NCBI GenBank assembly: GCA_902495595.1
Contig: CABUXV010000005.1
Span: 26,045-90,044 of the forward strand
Length of the DNA: 64,000 nucleotides
Reading direction: 5' to 3'
Source: an uncultured Eubacterium sp.
Lineage (GTDB): Bacteria; Bacillota; Clostridia; Peptostreptococcales; Anaerovoracaceae
This document shows positions 54,644-63,463 of this stretch, piece after piece. The notes beneath the pieces were generated by a model. That model saw only the letters and a list, made by a program, of their open reading frames with translations. It had not been told where the DNA came from and did no database searches. The number at the start of each line of letters is the position of its first letter. Position 1 is the stretch's first letter. A program made the translations under genes and the position numbers.

Positions 54644-55663
54644 CTAATACAGACTGCCGCTGTTTACAACCGGCTGCGCCTCCTTATCACCGCATAAAAC
54701 TACCAGCAGATTTGACACCATTGACGCTTTTCTCTCATCGTCTAAAATTATCAAGTCGTCTCCTTCAAGCTTATCAAGCGCCATTCTTACCATACCTACA
54801 GCGCCTTCAACGATCTTTTCCTTTGCAGCTATAGTCGCCGTTGCCTGCTGTCTCTTGAGCATAGCAGCAGCAATTTCTTCTGCATAAGCGAGGTGAGTAA
54901 TCTTGACTTCCAGAATCTCTATACCTGCCTCTTCTGCTTTCTCCTGTAGCTCCAGTTTCATTTTTTCAGCGATTTCAATGCTTGAGCCTCTTAGAGTGAG
55001 TTCATCGTTTTCTCCTCCATCAAAGGAATCATATGGATAAAGTCTTGCCGAATTTCTTATAACAGAGTCGCACTGGCTGGATAAGTAATCATTGTAATTC
55101 TCAACATTGAATACGGCTTTTGTCGGGTTCACAATTTTCCATATAACTATGGAACCGATTATAATAGGATTTCCCTGAACATCATTTACTTTCTGCTGTG
55201 AATTATTCAAAGTCATTGTTTTGGTCGAAACTTTTTTATTCGTCTTTGCTTTGGCATTTTTACTGCTCTTCTTTGACGAATCCATCATCTCTGATGTAAG
55301 TTCCTCGCCAAGAGAAGGGACTGTAGGGTTAAACGCAGTACAGAATGGATTCACGAAGAAAAATCCCGGTTTCTTTACGGTGCCGTGATAATTGCCGAAT
55401 AAAGTCAGTACAAGCGCTTCATTAGGATTCACAATTTTAAGACCGCCAAGCAAAATGCAGAAAAGAATGAACAGAACTATTGAAGCTCCTATTACGGACA
55501 TCAGCCCCATTCCCAATCCCATAAGACACAAAAGCGCGCTGGCTATAATTCCTAAAATATTTACAATAAGCATAACCATTCCGGATAAAGGTCTAAGCTC
55601 TTTTTCAGTTATAGCGCCATCCACTGCCGGACGATCCGATTCTCTTAAATTTTCTTTTTTCAT
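54644..55663 (-). CDS. SPFH/band 7 domain membrane protein
   Basis: About 339 residues with two N-terminal membrane segments (MVMLIVNILGIIASALLCLM; VLFILFCILLGGL), then an SPFH domain (VNPNEALVLTLFGNYHGTVKKPGFFF begins it; MTLNNSQQKVNDVQGNPI; LEVKITHLAYAEEIAAAML). This is the stomatin-like type that forms oligomeric membrane microdomain scaffolds. A Lys/Ser-rich insert (KKSSKNAKAKTNKKV) precedes the core. The ATG at 55663 follows GAGAGG. First gene of the SPFH-RHH-DUF1275 operon. Confidence 0.85.
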   Translation of the reverse strand: MKKENLRESDRPAVDGAITEKELRPLSGMVMLIVNILGIIASALLCLMGLGMGLMSVIGASIVLFILFCILLGGLKIVNPNEALVLTLFGNYHGTVKKPGFFFVNPFCTAFNPTVPSLGEELTSEMMDSSKKSSKNAKAKTNKKVSTKTMTLNNSQQKVNDVQGNPIIIGSIVIWKIVNPTKAVFNVENYNDYLSSQCDSVIRNSARLYPYDSFDGGENDELTLRGSSIEIAEKMKLELQEKAEEAGIEILEVKITHLAYAEEIAAAMLKRQQATATIAAKEKIVEGAVGMVRMALDKLEGDDLIILDDERKASMVSNLLVVLCGDKEAQPVVNSGSLY

Positions 55664-55756
55664 ATCTCTACCTCTCAATATTTTTGATATCATTTTGATA
55701 TCACTATTATATCGCAATGAATTTTTTTGTCAATAGTCCGGCTCAAATTTTCGAAA

Positions 55757-55790
55757 TAAAACAGCTGCAGTATTTAAAATACCGCAGCTG
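55757..55790 (-). terminator. Intrinsic terminator of the ADC-family gene
   Basis: CAGCTGCAGTATT / AATACCGCAGCTG hairpin with a TTTTATTT tail on the minus strand. Confidence 0.8.
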
Positions 55791-55850
55791 CAAGTCTCCT
55801 GTCATAAACAATACCCTATTATATATTAGCCCGTATACCCCTTATGAATA

Positions 55851-56696
55851 TTATCGAAGCCTGTAGCAATGCATATAGTCGCATGGTTCAGTATAAAAGA
55901 TATGCTGAGCTCCGAGATATTTTTTCACTTCCAAATCTGCCAGACCTTTTCCAACTCTGTAATAGGTAGGCATATCCTCCCATTCAGGTTCATAAAATTC
56001 GACAGTTCCTTTGCAGAACTTGGACTGAGGCGCTTTAATATCCCACTTGTAATCATCCGGTTTTTCCCATTTTTTCGGATTAAAGGCAGGATATGCCACA
56101 TCCGGTACTGTAATATCATCTACCGAAGGTATATATCTGTAATTCATTTTGCCTTGGCTCTGTGCCGCCAGTTTCATCATTCTTTCAGCATCTTCGGCAG
56201 GCTGGTTAACATCTATTTGAAGTTTCATAAACTGAAAATCCCAGCTATACGCTTTCGCTGTATAAACTCCTTCATAATGGGAAAATTCCGGAATATCAGC
56301 ATAAATTTTACTGTATCCTATTCCATCTCTTCCGGCAACTATAGGGTCAGCGTGGTTTTCAAACATTACCAGAATTAAATCTCCATCCAAATCATCTCTT
56401 TCGCCTTTAAAATGTACCGGCGTGGAAATATTTATAAGAGTGTATTTATGTCCTGCCAGCCATCCTATATTGGAAAATTCACATGCCTGAACACTGATAA
56501 CCGGAGCATTAGATGTAAATCCCTCCGGAAGCAGAGGTTCTAATTGCTTTGGATTTGTCTCAAAAGAAACCGCAAGACATTCTGCATCTGCCGGCTGATG
56601 CAGGATTCTCTGTCCATCCATATTCTGCATGGTAGTTGTCGGTCCGAAAAATACCGGCTGCATATAAAATTTATCTTTCTCAAATTTAAACGACAT
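55851..56696 (-). CDS. Acetoacetate decarboxylase family protein
   Basis: A 281-residue protein of the ADC fold: LEPLLPEGF, NISTPVHFKGERDDLDGD and DPIVAGRDGIGYSKIYADIP. True acetoacetate decarboxylases have a paired Lys-Lys (YPKKL) with one Schiff-base Lys; here the site reads YSKIY with a single Lys. Activity may therefore differ, as in ADC-like aldolases/dehydratases. Single gene with its own terminator. Confidence 0.82.
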   Translation of the reverse strand: MSFKFEKDKFYMQPVFFGPTTTMQNMDGQRILHQPADAECLAVSFETNPKQLEPLLPEGFTSNAPVISVQACEFSNIGWLAGHKYTLINISTPVHFKGERDDLDGDLILVMFENHADPIVAGRDGIGYSKIYADIPEFSHYEGVYTAKAYSWDFQFMKLQIDVNQPAEDAERMMKLAAQSQGKMNYRYIPSVDDITVPDVAYPAFNPKKWEKPDDYKWDIKAPQSKFCKGTVEFYEPEWEDMPTYYRVGKGLADLEVKKYLGAQHIFYTEPCDYMHCYRLR

Positions 56697-56903
56697 AATA
56701 TCACTCCTCTCTTAATTAATATATGGTTTATCTTTTTTTCATAATTTATTATACTCTTTTGTATACAAGATTCAATATACGCAATGTGTTTTTTTCGTGA
56801 CGTTTTAATATGTGATTAAATATGCTAAACAGCCTCCTCCTGCTATTGCAAATTTTTATTTCTAAGTGTATTATTTATCCATAAAAACAAAGGAGATGAG
56901 AAA

Positions 56904-57440
56904 ATGAAACGAGAAATAGAAATATGGGATTATGCCAGCGATATTATGAAAGCCGTTAAAACCGGAGTTCTGATAACAACAAAAGCCGATGATAAAGTAA
57001 ACACTATGACAATATCATGGGGCACGCTTGGCATAGAATGGAACAAGCCGATATTTACAACTTTTATAAGGGAAAACCGCTTTACACGTGAGATTCTTGA
57101 TAAAAATCCGGAATTTACGGTCAATATTCCTTACGGCGAATTCAACAAAGATATCTTGAACATATGCGGCACAAAAACAGGACGCGATATTGATAAAATT
57201 TCCGAGACGGGACTCACTTTAGAAGAATCCGAGAAAGTTTCCGTGCCTGCAATCCGTCAGCTTCCTCTGACTCTCGAATGCAAGGTGGTCTACAAACAGC
57301 TTCAGGATAAAAACGCCATAACAGAAAAAAACAACAAAATATTCTATCCTCAGGACGTAGACAGTTCTGCCTCCGGCGCAAACAAGGACTATCATATAGC
57401 CTATTACGGTCAGATTGTTTCCGCATATATAATCGAATAG
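56904..57440 (+). CDS. Flavin reductase-like domain protein
   Basis: A 178-residue FMN-binding split-barrel protein: KTGVLITTKADDKVNTMTIS, WGTLGIEWNKPIFTTFIRENRFT and PEFTVNIPYGEF. Related proteins reduce flavins or bind FMN as flavoredoxins in anaerobes. AAAGGAGATGAG precedes the ATG. It stands alone, with a terminator after it. Confidence 0.85.
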   Translation: MKREIEIWDYASDIMKAVKTGVLITTKADDKVNTMTISWGTLGIEWNKPIFTTFIRENRFTREILDKNPEFTVNIPYGEFNKDILNICGTKTGRDIDKISETGLTLEESEKVSVPAIRQLPLTLECKVVYKQLQDKNAITEKNNKIFYPQDVDSSASGANKDYHIAYYGQIVSAYIIE

Positions 57441-57498
57441 TTTGATAAAAAGCCCTTTGGCTATTGGCACATCTCACGATATTTTCCGCATAATAAAA

Positions 57499-57556
57499 AA
57501 TCCTGTTACTGCACTTAAAGTTTAGTTTTTATAAAGTGTAATAACAGGATTATTAT
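57499..57556 (+). terminator. Intrinsic terminator after the flavin reductase gene
   Basis: AATCCTGTTA / TAACAGGATT outer stem plus CACTT / AAGTG inner pairing, followed by a TTATTATTTT tail. Confidence 0.75.
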
Positions 57557-57675
57557 TTTACTGTTTCCGAAACCGAATCCGGCTTACGTAATGTTCTCTT
57601 TTGCAGCATCCCTTATATATGTCCGTTTCCGCTGAATATTTACAATAGAACCGGTTGTTTTTAACGAGTTTAAGT

Positions 57676-58455
57676 CTACTGCTGCTGAGGTTTAACCTGC
57701 TTTGCATCGGTTCTTCTTGCTACGACAAAGAATCTTCCGTCCTCTTCATTATACGTACAAGTGGACAATGTTACAAGCTGATCTCCGTATTCAGGCGTAA
57801 CACCCGTGTCGTAGGATGAAATCTTCTTCACACCTTTTACGAACTCATTAAAATCGGATTCCGATGTAATGCCGGCATACTGATAGTACTTGAATGCTTT
57901 GGACTCTTTAGGATATATTTTGGAATATCCCGCCGCAACTATTTCATATGTACCTTGTCCGCCTTTGTATATGGTATCAAAGCGAAAGGTCTTATGACTC
58001 TCATAGAATTCTTTATCTTCGTATTTAACTATATCGTGAAACATTGTTCCGTTTTTCATGTTATGACCGTAGATAAAGAAGTTTGCGGTAGGAACAAATA
58101 TATCGCTGGCAGCGTCAAGAAAAGGCGTCCCCGATGTGGCGTGTTCCTTATCAAAATTTCTTCGCAGATAAAACTCCGGATTATCAGGCGTCCACATAAC
58201 AGGGTAATTCACTTTCGTATCCTCAATTTCAATCCAGCCTATTATTTCCCCATTTTTCAAATACAAATCAACGTATTCTCCGACAACAATTCCTTTGTCA
58301 GTTTTCAAATCTTCTCTCTGAGTCTTAAGTTTTGCCAAATCTTCCAAACCTTTTTGCTCTCTCATTCCGGTTAGAAAATAATTCAGAAGAGCTCCGGCAG
58401 AACCGATAAAAACTATGAGACATATCACAAAGATTATTTTTCTCCCTAAACTCAT
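57676..58455 (-). CDS. srtB: Class B sortase
   Basis: A 259-residue transpeptidase with an N-terminal membrane anchor (IIFVICLIVFIGSAGALL). The catalytic triad is His in NFFIYGHNM, Cys in LVTLSTCTYN and Arg in RFFVVARR; the YYxxxF-type region and length fit sortase B. It attaches sorting-signal proteins to peptidoglycan. No substrate with a recognisable sorting signal is encoded nearby, so the targets are elsewhere. It lies 23 bp downstream of the ACT-domain gene. Confidence 0.9.
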   Translation of the reverse strand: MSLGRKIIFVICLIVFIGSAGALLNYFLTGMREQKGLEDLAKLKTQREDLKTDKGIVVGEYVDLYLKNGEIIGWIEIEDTKVNYPVMWTPDNPEFYLRRNFDKEHATSGTPFLDAASDIFVPTANFFIYGHNMKNGTMFHDIVKYEDKEFYESHKTFRFDTIYKGGQGTYEIVAAGYSKIYPKESKAFKYYQYAGITSESDFNEFVKGVKKISSYDTGVTPEYGDQLVTLSTCTYNEEDGRFFVVARRTDAKQVKPQQQ

Positions 58456-58478
58456 ACCCTCCTGCCTTTCATCTGCAC

Positions 58479-58901
58479 TTAAAGGGATTCCACGCCGACT
58501 AATTCAACGCCGCTGGATTTTAATACTTCCACGGCTTTATCCGAATCAGCTACTTTCATCATTATTATGGCTTTGCCCTCTGCCGATTTTATAGTCGAAT
58601 ATATATAATTTACTGCAATTCCCGCATCTGCAAGCAGAGCAAGCACGTGATGAAGACCGCCTGCCTTATCTTCCAAAGATACTCCTATGACTTCCGACAG
58701 ACTTGCCGTAAATCCGTTTTCGATTAAAATCTTTACTGTTTTTTCCGGGTCTTCGACTATACATCTTAAAATTCCGAAGTCAACTGTTTCCGCGATGGTA
58801 CTTGCCTTGAGGTCAATATCGTTTTCAGCCAAAATCTTTGTTAGACCGGCCAGTCTTCCTACGGTATTTTCTACAAATACCGAAACCTGTTTAACTATCA
58901 T
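58479..58901 (-). CDS. Tandem ACT-domain protein
   Basis: A 140-residue protein of two ACT domains (KQVSVFVENTVGRLAGLTKIL; GVSLEDKAGGLHHVLALLADAGI). Such proteins are commonly encoded beside phenylacetate-CoA ligase/IorAB genes and presumably sense an amino acid. The ATG at 58901 follows AGGAGG and lies 22 bp after paaK; the open frame to 58991 runs inside paaK. Confidence 0.88.
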   Translation of the reverse strand: MIVKQVSVFVENTVGRLAGLTKILAENDIDLKASTIAETVDFGILRCIVEDPEKTVKILIENGFTASLSEVIGVSLEDKAGGLHHVLALLADAGIAVNYIYSTIKSAEGKAIIMMKVADSDKAVEVLKSSGVELVGVESL

Positions 58902-58923
58902 TCTGCTCCTCCTGTTCAATAGA

Positions 58924-60225
58924 TTATCCGAGCTTTCTCGTATCTTCAACTCTAACGGCTTTTCCTTCACTTCTAGGCAAAGTGCCTGCATTGAGCAGCT
59001 TAACTTTACAGCCTATTCCGAGCATATCCCTTAAGGCATGTTCGATTCTTCCTCTGAGAGTTTCCACAAAGGATATGTCATCAATAGCAAGACCTTCTGC
59101 CAGCTCAACCGCCAGCTCGAAAGTATCCGTGTTCTTTTCTCTTCCTACGTAAAGTTTATAATTCATCGTGAGTTCCGAAAACTCTGCTATTACCGTCTCT
59201 ACCTGGGACGGGAATACGTTTACGCCTCTGATTATAAGCATATCGTCAGTACGTCCGAATACACGGCTCATTCTTACAGTGGTTCTTCCGCATGCGCATT
59301 TATCCCTCATAAGATAGCATATGTCCCTTGTTCTGTATCTTACAAGAGGCATTCCCTCTTTGCCGATAGTTGTGATAACAAGTTCTCCCTTTTCGCCGTC
59401 GGGAAGCACTTCCAAAGTATCAGGGTCTATTATCTCAGCATAGAAGTAATCTTCCTGTATGTGCATTCCGTTGTTTTCCCTGCAGCTCATGGATACTCCG
59501 GGGCCCATGACTTCCGAAAGTCCGTATATATCATGCGCCTTTATACCCAGGCCTTCTTCAATTTTATCTCTCATCGCCTGAGTCCACGGTTCTGCGCCGA
59601 ATACTCCTGCGGAAAGCTTAAGATCTTTAGGGTCTATCCCTGCTTTCTGAACACCCTCGGCTATGGTAAGAGCATAAGAAGGCGTGCAGCAGAGCACGTC
59701 GCTTTTCATGTCCTGCAGGAACATAATCTGTTTCTGGGTATTGCCGCTACTCATAGGTATTACAGTGGCGCCCATTGTTTCAGCTCCTATATGCGCTCCC
59801 AATCCTCCTGTGAAAAGTCCGTATCCGTATGAAACATGAACCACAGAATCCTTTGATGCGCCTGCCATTGTAAGGCCTCTTGCTACACATTCTCCCCACA
59901 TATCCAGGTCGTTTCTCGTATATCCTGCAATTTTAGGTTTTCCTGTAGTTCCGGAAGAAGCGTGTATTCTCACTATATCAGTCATTGGCTTTGCAAACAG
60001 TCCTGTAGGATAATTTTGAGCTAAATCTTCCTTTGTTGTAAAAGGAAGTTTTGTAATATCCTCAAGGGTATTAATGTCTTCAGGCTTTACTCCTGCCTCA
60101 TCCATCTTCTTTCTGTAATGAGGCACGTTATCATACTCGTGCTTAACGGTTTTCTTAAGCTTTTCAAGTTGCAGCGCTCTCATGGTATCACGGTCTGCAC
60201 ATTCCATTTTCTCATTCCAAATCAT
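58924..60225 (-). CDS. paaK: Phenylacetate--CoA ligase family protein
   Basis: An AMP-forming acyl-CoA synthetase of 433 residues: RIHASSGTTGKPKIAGYT (P-loop), YGLSEVMGPGVSMSCREN, LVRYRTRDI and FPSQVETVIAEF. A Cys-rich segment (CACGRTTVRMSRVFGRTDDM) is typical of PaaK. It activates aryl acetates (phenylacetate, indoleacetate) to CoA thioesters, or acts in reverse on aryl-CoA made by IorAB to gain ATP. It follows iorB by 95 bp. Confidence 0.92.
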   Translation of the reverse strand: MIWNEKMECADRDTMRALQLEKLKKTVKHEYDNVPHYRKKMDEAGVKPEDINTLEDITKLPFTTKEDLAQNYPTGLFAKPMTDIVRIHASSGTTGKPKIAGYTRNDLDMWGECVARGLTMAGASKDSVVHVSYGYGLFTGGLGAHIGAETMGATVIPMSSGNTQKQIMFLQDMKSDVLCCTPSYALTIAEGVQKAGIDPKDLKLSAGVFGAEPWTQAMRDKIEEGLGIKAHDIYGLSEVMGPGVSMSCRENNGMHIQEDYFYAEIIDPDTLEVLPDGEKGELVITTIGKEGMPLVRYRTRDICYLMRDKCACGRTTVRMSRVFGRTDDMLIIRGVNVFPSQVETVIAEFSELTMNYKLYVGREKNTDTFELAVELAEGLAIDDISFVETLRGRIEHALRDMLGIGCKVKLLNAGTLPRSEGKAVRVEDTRKLG

Positions 60226-60320
60226 GTTGCATATATTCCTTTCAATCTGATTTTATTTTAAAGAAATCTTACAGGTTTCTTTTGCTGTACAAATTATCTT
60301 ATATATTGTTTTGTTTCGGT

Positions 60321-60896
60321 TTACGCATTTCGTCCCATTTCAAAAGCCTTTTTGTTAAGGTCTATAAATTTAGGTTTTACGTTTTCCTCTATAACCTTAA
60401 GCCAGGACTGCTCATCAAAAGGCATGTCCTTTGATGCAGAACCTAAAAGCACCACGTTTACAGCTTTAACGCTTCCGCACTCCTCTGCTATGGCAAGAGC
60501 ATCAAAGGCTTTCACTCTTCCTGCCTTTTCTTCTAAAATTTCCATTATATTCTCGGGATATTTCGCCTGTCCCATTATAACGGGCATCGGAAGTATCTGC
60601 TGTGTATTTACATATATGGTTCCGCCCTTTTTAAGGTACGGCAGCCATCTGTAGGCTTCCAGCTCCTCAAAAGCTATTATTACGTCAGCATCCCCTTCCT
60701 CGATAAGCGGAGAGCTTACAACTTCTTCGCTTATTTTAACATGGGTTACAACGCTTCCTCCTCTCTGCGCCATTCCGTGAACTTCCGAAAGCTTTACATC
60801 ATAGCCCTTTGAAAGAGCAAGATTGCCCAGAAGTACGCTGGCAAGAAGAGTTCCCTGTCCGCCGACTCCAACTATAAGTATATTTGTCTTCTTCAT
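60321..60896 (-). CDS. iorB: Indolepyruvate ferredoxin oxidoreductase beta subunit
   Basis: A 191-residue gamma-type 2-oxoacid oxidoreductase domain: IVGVGGQGTLLASVLLGNLAL, SEVHGMAQRGGSVVTHVKI and IAFEELEAYRWLPYLKKGG. The ATG at 60896 follows the iorA stop by one base. With IorA it oxidises aryl pyruvates (from Trp, Phe, Tyr transamination) to aryl-acetyl-CoA and reduces ferredoxin. Confidence 0.95.
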   Translation of the reverse strand: MKKTNILIVGVGGQGTLLASVLLGNLALSKGYDVKLSEVHGMAQRGGSVVTHVKISEEVVSSPLIEEGDADVIIAFEELEAYRWLPYLKKGGTIYVNTQQILPMPVIMGQAKYPENIMEILEEKAGRVKAFDALAIAEECGSVKAVNVVLLGSASKDMPFDEQSWLKVIEENVKPKFIDLNKKAFEMGRNA

Positions 60897-60897
60897 A

Positions 60898-62634
60898 CTA
60901 TTTTGCCCCCTTTTTATCCTGCGCCTCGATGGCATCAAAAGGACATACCCTCGCGCAGAGGTCGCATCCTACACAGCTTTCAGCTACTATAAACGGTCTT
61001 CCGTCTCTTTCTTCAATAGCAGGACATCCTATCTTCATGCACATTTTGCAATTTTTGCATTTGTCGGTTATGAGATAAGGGATATTAGGCTGCTTTACAA
61101 TCAAGGCGCAAGGTCTCTTCGTTATTATAACGGAAAGCTCTTCTCTTGCTGTTTCTTCTTTTATTACTTTTTCAAGTCCTTTTATATCAAATGGGTCTAT
61201 CTCAACGATATTTTTAACACCGCATGCTCTACAGATTCCGGCTATATCTATTGCCGGCGCTTCATTGCCTTTAGCATCTCTTCCTGTGGATGGATTATCC
61301 TGATGTCCCGTCATTCCGGTTATTCTGTTATCGAGGATTATTACCGTCCCTTTCGAACCATTGTAATTCATGTTTACAAGTCCGGTTATTCCCGAATGAA
61401 AGAAAGTGGAATCACCAAGTACGGCAACCACGTCCTTGCTGTCTCCTGCCGCCTTTTCAAATCCGTGCGCCATGGTTATGGAAGCCCCCATACACAGACA
61501 TGCATCCATGGCAGATGTAGGAGCCAAAGCGCCGAGGGTGTAGCATCCTATATCTCCCAGCACCGTCTTCTTAAGCTTGCTCAGAACGTGGAAAAGCCCT
61601 CTGTGAGGACAGCCTGCACATAAAAGAGGCGGTCTTCCGGGAGCATCATCTATTTTAACCGTATCTGCTACAGGAAGTCCGAAAGCGGCTTTTATCATAT
61701 TGGCGCTGTATTCTCCCTGTATGGAAAACAGTTCTTTTCCGCCTGCGACAGCCACTCCCATAGCTCTTATCTGTTCCTCAAAGAACGGATCGCCTTCCTC
61801 TATGATATAAAGTTTATCGACTTTTGAAGCAAAATCTTTTATCAGTCCTTTTGGAATCGGATTTATGAGTCCCATCTTGAGAACGCTCGCATTGGGCATG
61901 GCTTCTTTAACATACTGATAGCAGATTCCGCTGGTAATTATTCCTACTGATGTATCGCCCATTTCAATTCTGTTTATATCCATGGAATCGGCGTCTTCCG
62001 CTATTTTGTTCATCCTCTTTTCCTGAGCAACATGGAGCTTCTTTGCCATGGCAGGCATGGCAACGTATTTTTGTATATCCTTTTCGTAAGGAATTCTTTT
62101 CTTCTCGCTTCTCTCTCCCAGCTCCACAATTCCCCTTGAATGAGATATTCTCGTATTTGATCTTATTAAAACTATTGTATCGTACTTCTCGCTGATTTCA
62201 TAAGCCAGTTTTATATATTCCTTACATTCCTGAGCATTGGCAGGTTCCAGCATAGGCACTCCCGCGCTTCTCCCGTAATACCTTGAGTCCTGTTCATTCT
62301 GACTTGAATGGCATCCGTTATCATCTGCCACCAGAATAACCGCTCCGCCTGTAACACCTGTATATGCCGCTGTAAAGAATGGGTCTGCCGCAACGTTAAG
62401 ACCTACGTGTTTCATACATGAAAGAGACCTTACTCCGCCTATGGATGCTCCTACTGCTACTTCAACGCCTACCTTTTCATTTGGCGCCCATTCCACATGT
62501 ATATCATCATACTTTGATGCTGTTTCCGTAACTTCTGTGCTTGGAGTTCCCGGATAAGAAGATATCACCTTTACACCGGCTTCATAAGCTCCCCTTGCAA
62601 AGGCTTCATTACCTAGCATAATTTTCTTTTCCAT
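60898..62634 (-). CDS. iorA: Indolepyruvate ferredoxin oxidoreductase alpha subunit
   Basis: About 578 residues. The N-terminal pyrimidine-binding domain begins LGNEAFARGAYEAGVKVISS; the ThDP domain has CAGCPHRGLFHVL, GDIGCYTLG and GDSTFFHSGITGLVN. The C-terminal double ferredoxin has CKNCKMCMKIGCP and CVGCDLCARVCP. The frame opens at 62679, but MEKKIMLGNEAF at 62634 has AATGAGG before it and matches the family N-terminus. First gene of iorA-iorB-paaK-ACT. Confidence 0.95.
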   Translation of the reverse strand: MEKKIMLGNEAFARGAYEAGVKVISSYPGTPSTEVTETASKYDDIHVEWAPNEKVGVEVAVGASIGGVRSLSCMKHVGLNVAADPFFTAAYTGVTGGAVILVADDNGCHSSQNEQDSRYYGRSAGVPMLEPANAQECKEYIKLAYEISEKYDTIVLIRSNTRISHSRGIVELGERSEKKRIPYEKDIQKYVAMPAMAKKLHVAQEKRMNKIAEDADSMDINRIEMGDTSVGIITSGICYQYVKEAMPNASVLKMGLINPIPKGLIKDFASKVDKLYIIEEGDPFFEEQIRAMGVAVAGGKELFSIQGEYSANMIKAAFGLPVADTVKIDDAPGRPPLLCAGCPHRGLFHVLSKLKKTVLGDIGCYTLGALAPTSAMDACLCMGASITMAHGFEKAAGDSKDVVAVLGDSTFFHSGITGLVNMNYNGSKGTVIILDNRITGMTGHQDNPSTGRDAKGNEAPAIDIAGICRACGVKNIVEIDPFDIKGLEKVIKEETAREELSVIITKRPCALIVKQPNIPYLITDKCKNCKMCMKIGCPAIEERDGRPFIVAESCVGCDLCARVCPFDAIEAQDKKGAK

Positions 62635-62735
62635 TACCTCATTATCTACCTTTCTTGTTAAGAATTTATTATCACGCATACATGATAACTATACCATAAA
62701 TCAACCTGATTTTGCATAAAAACATTAAAAAACAA

Positions 62736-62825
62736 AGAGTTCCGCAGGCACAGACCCCACTGCTTCTCAATACCGGATAAAAAACCGGTCGCTTTAAAGC
62801 AGGCGCAAACCTGATACGGAACTCT
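62736..62825 (-). promoter_or_regulatory. Multi-stem leader/terminator structure upstream of iorA
   Basis: The outer 9-bp stem AGAGTTCCG (62736-62744) / CGGAACTCT (62817-62825) encloses CAGG/CCTG, CTGCTT/AAGCAG and a tip hairpin, ACCGG/CCGGT. On the minus strand it is followed by TTTGTTTTTT, so it can act as an intrinsic terminator about 100 bp before iorA. It may be an attenuator or an undescribed riboswitch; I match it to no known class. Confidence 0.6.
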
Positions 62826-62853
62826 CTTATAAATCCTGTATTTTATTGGGCAA

Positions 62854-63108
62854 ATTCTGAAAAACCAGCTCTTTTAAATCTGATTTTCAGAATTTTTTAT
62901 TTTATGTAAACCAGTCTTGAGAATATAAAGCAAATTAATACATTATACAGCTAACAAAACAGCATATAAATCGTCATCCTTGTCAATGAGGTCTCTTCTT
63001 CCGATGAAAACTCTGCATAAAAGTTATTAAATTCGCGCATTCGTAAATTTTTTCTGAAAACAAGCGCCGAAAAGAACGTTTTTTCAGAAAAAATAAGTTT
63101 ACATAAAA
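62854..63108 (-). repeat. iorA-upstream copy of the ilvB-upstream element
   Basis: 63081-63108 is the reverse complement of 47847-47874 without mismatch. TTTTCTGAAAA at 63050-63060, AAAGCAAATTAATA at 62927-62940, TTTTATGTAAAC at 62900-62911 and GATTTTCAGAATT at 62882-62894 correspond in order to blocks in the ilvB copy. CodY-like palindromes are centred near 62887, 63055 and 63086. Confidence 0.75.
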
Positions 63109-63200
63109 CTTTCGCAATGAAAGCCTGAAATCTAAAAGCAGATTCACGTAAAACTTTCGTTAGAACATTACAAAACCGAAAAACAGGTTTACATAAAGCT
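63097..63200 (-). repeat. Three 45-bp-spaced direct repeats
   Basis: GTTTACATAAAACTTTCG (63097-63114), ATTCACGTAAAACTTTCG (63142-63159) and GTTTACATAAAGCT (63187-63200) are spaced exactly 45 bp apart, near four helical turns. Non-coding. 63201-63463 upstream is GC-richer and shows no convincing gene. Confidence 0.65.
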
Positions 63201-63463
63201 CAACGGCAAAAGTGCCTTTAGAAAGCTGCATTTATCAAATATCGTTTAAAGGCTGCTCTCCTTATCTGCGGCAAATCTCCGCCTAAGACAGCTGTTCTCA
63301 GTGCGCAGCTCCTGCTCCGTGGCAAACTTCTGTCTTTGGAGCCCTCCGCCGTAGACGGCCGCTCTTCGTATTTTAGATATGCTTCCTAAAACAGCTATTC
63401 TTAACTTGCGTTTCCTGCCGCAAAAGACGGCAAAGTATTCACTTGCAGTTCCACCGCCAAATA

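Noticed and set aside
62736..62825. Possible known riboswitch (e.g. THF, glycine, c-di-GMP)
   Set aside because: The conserved cores of these classes are not present; only the stem arrangement is suggestive.
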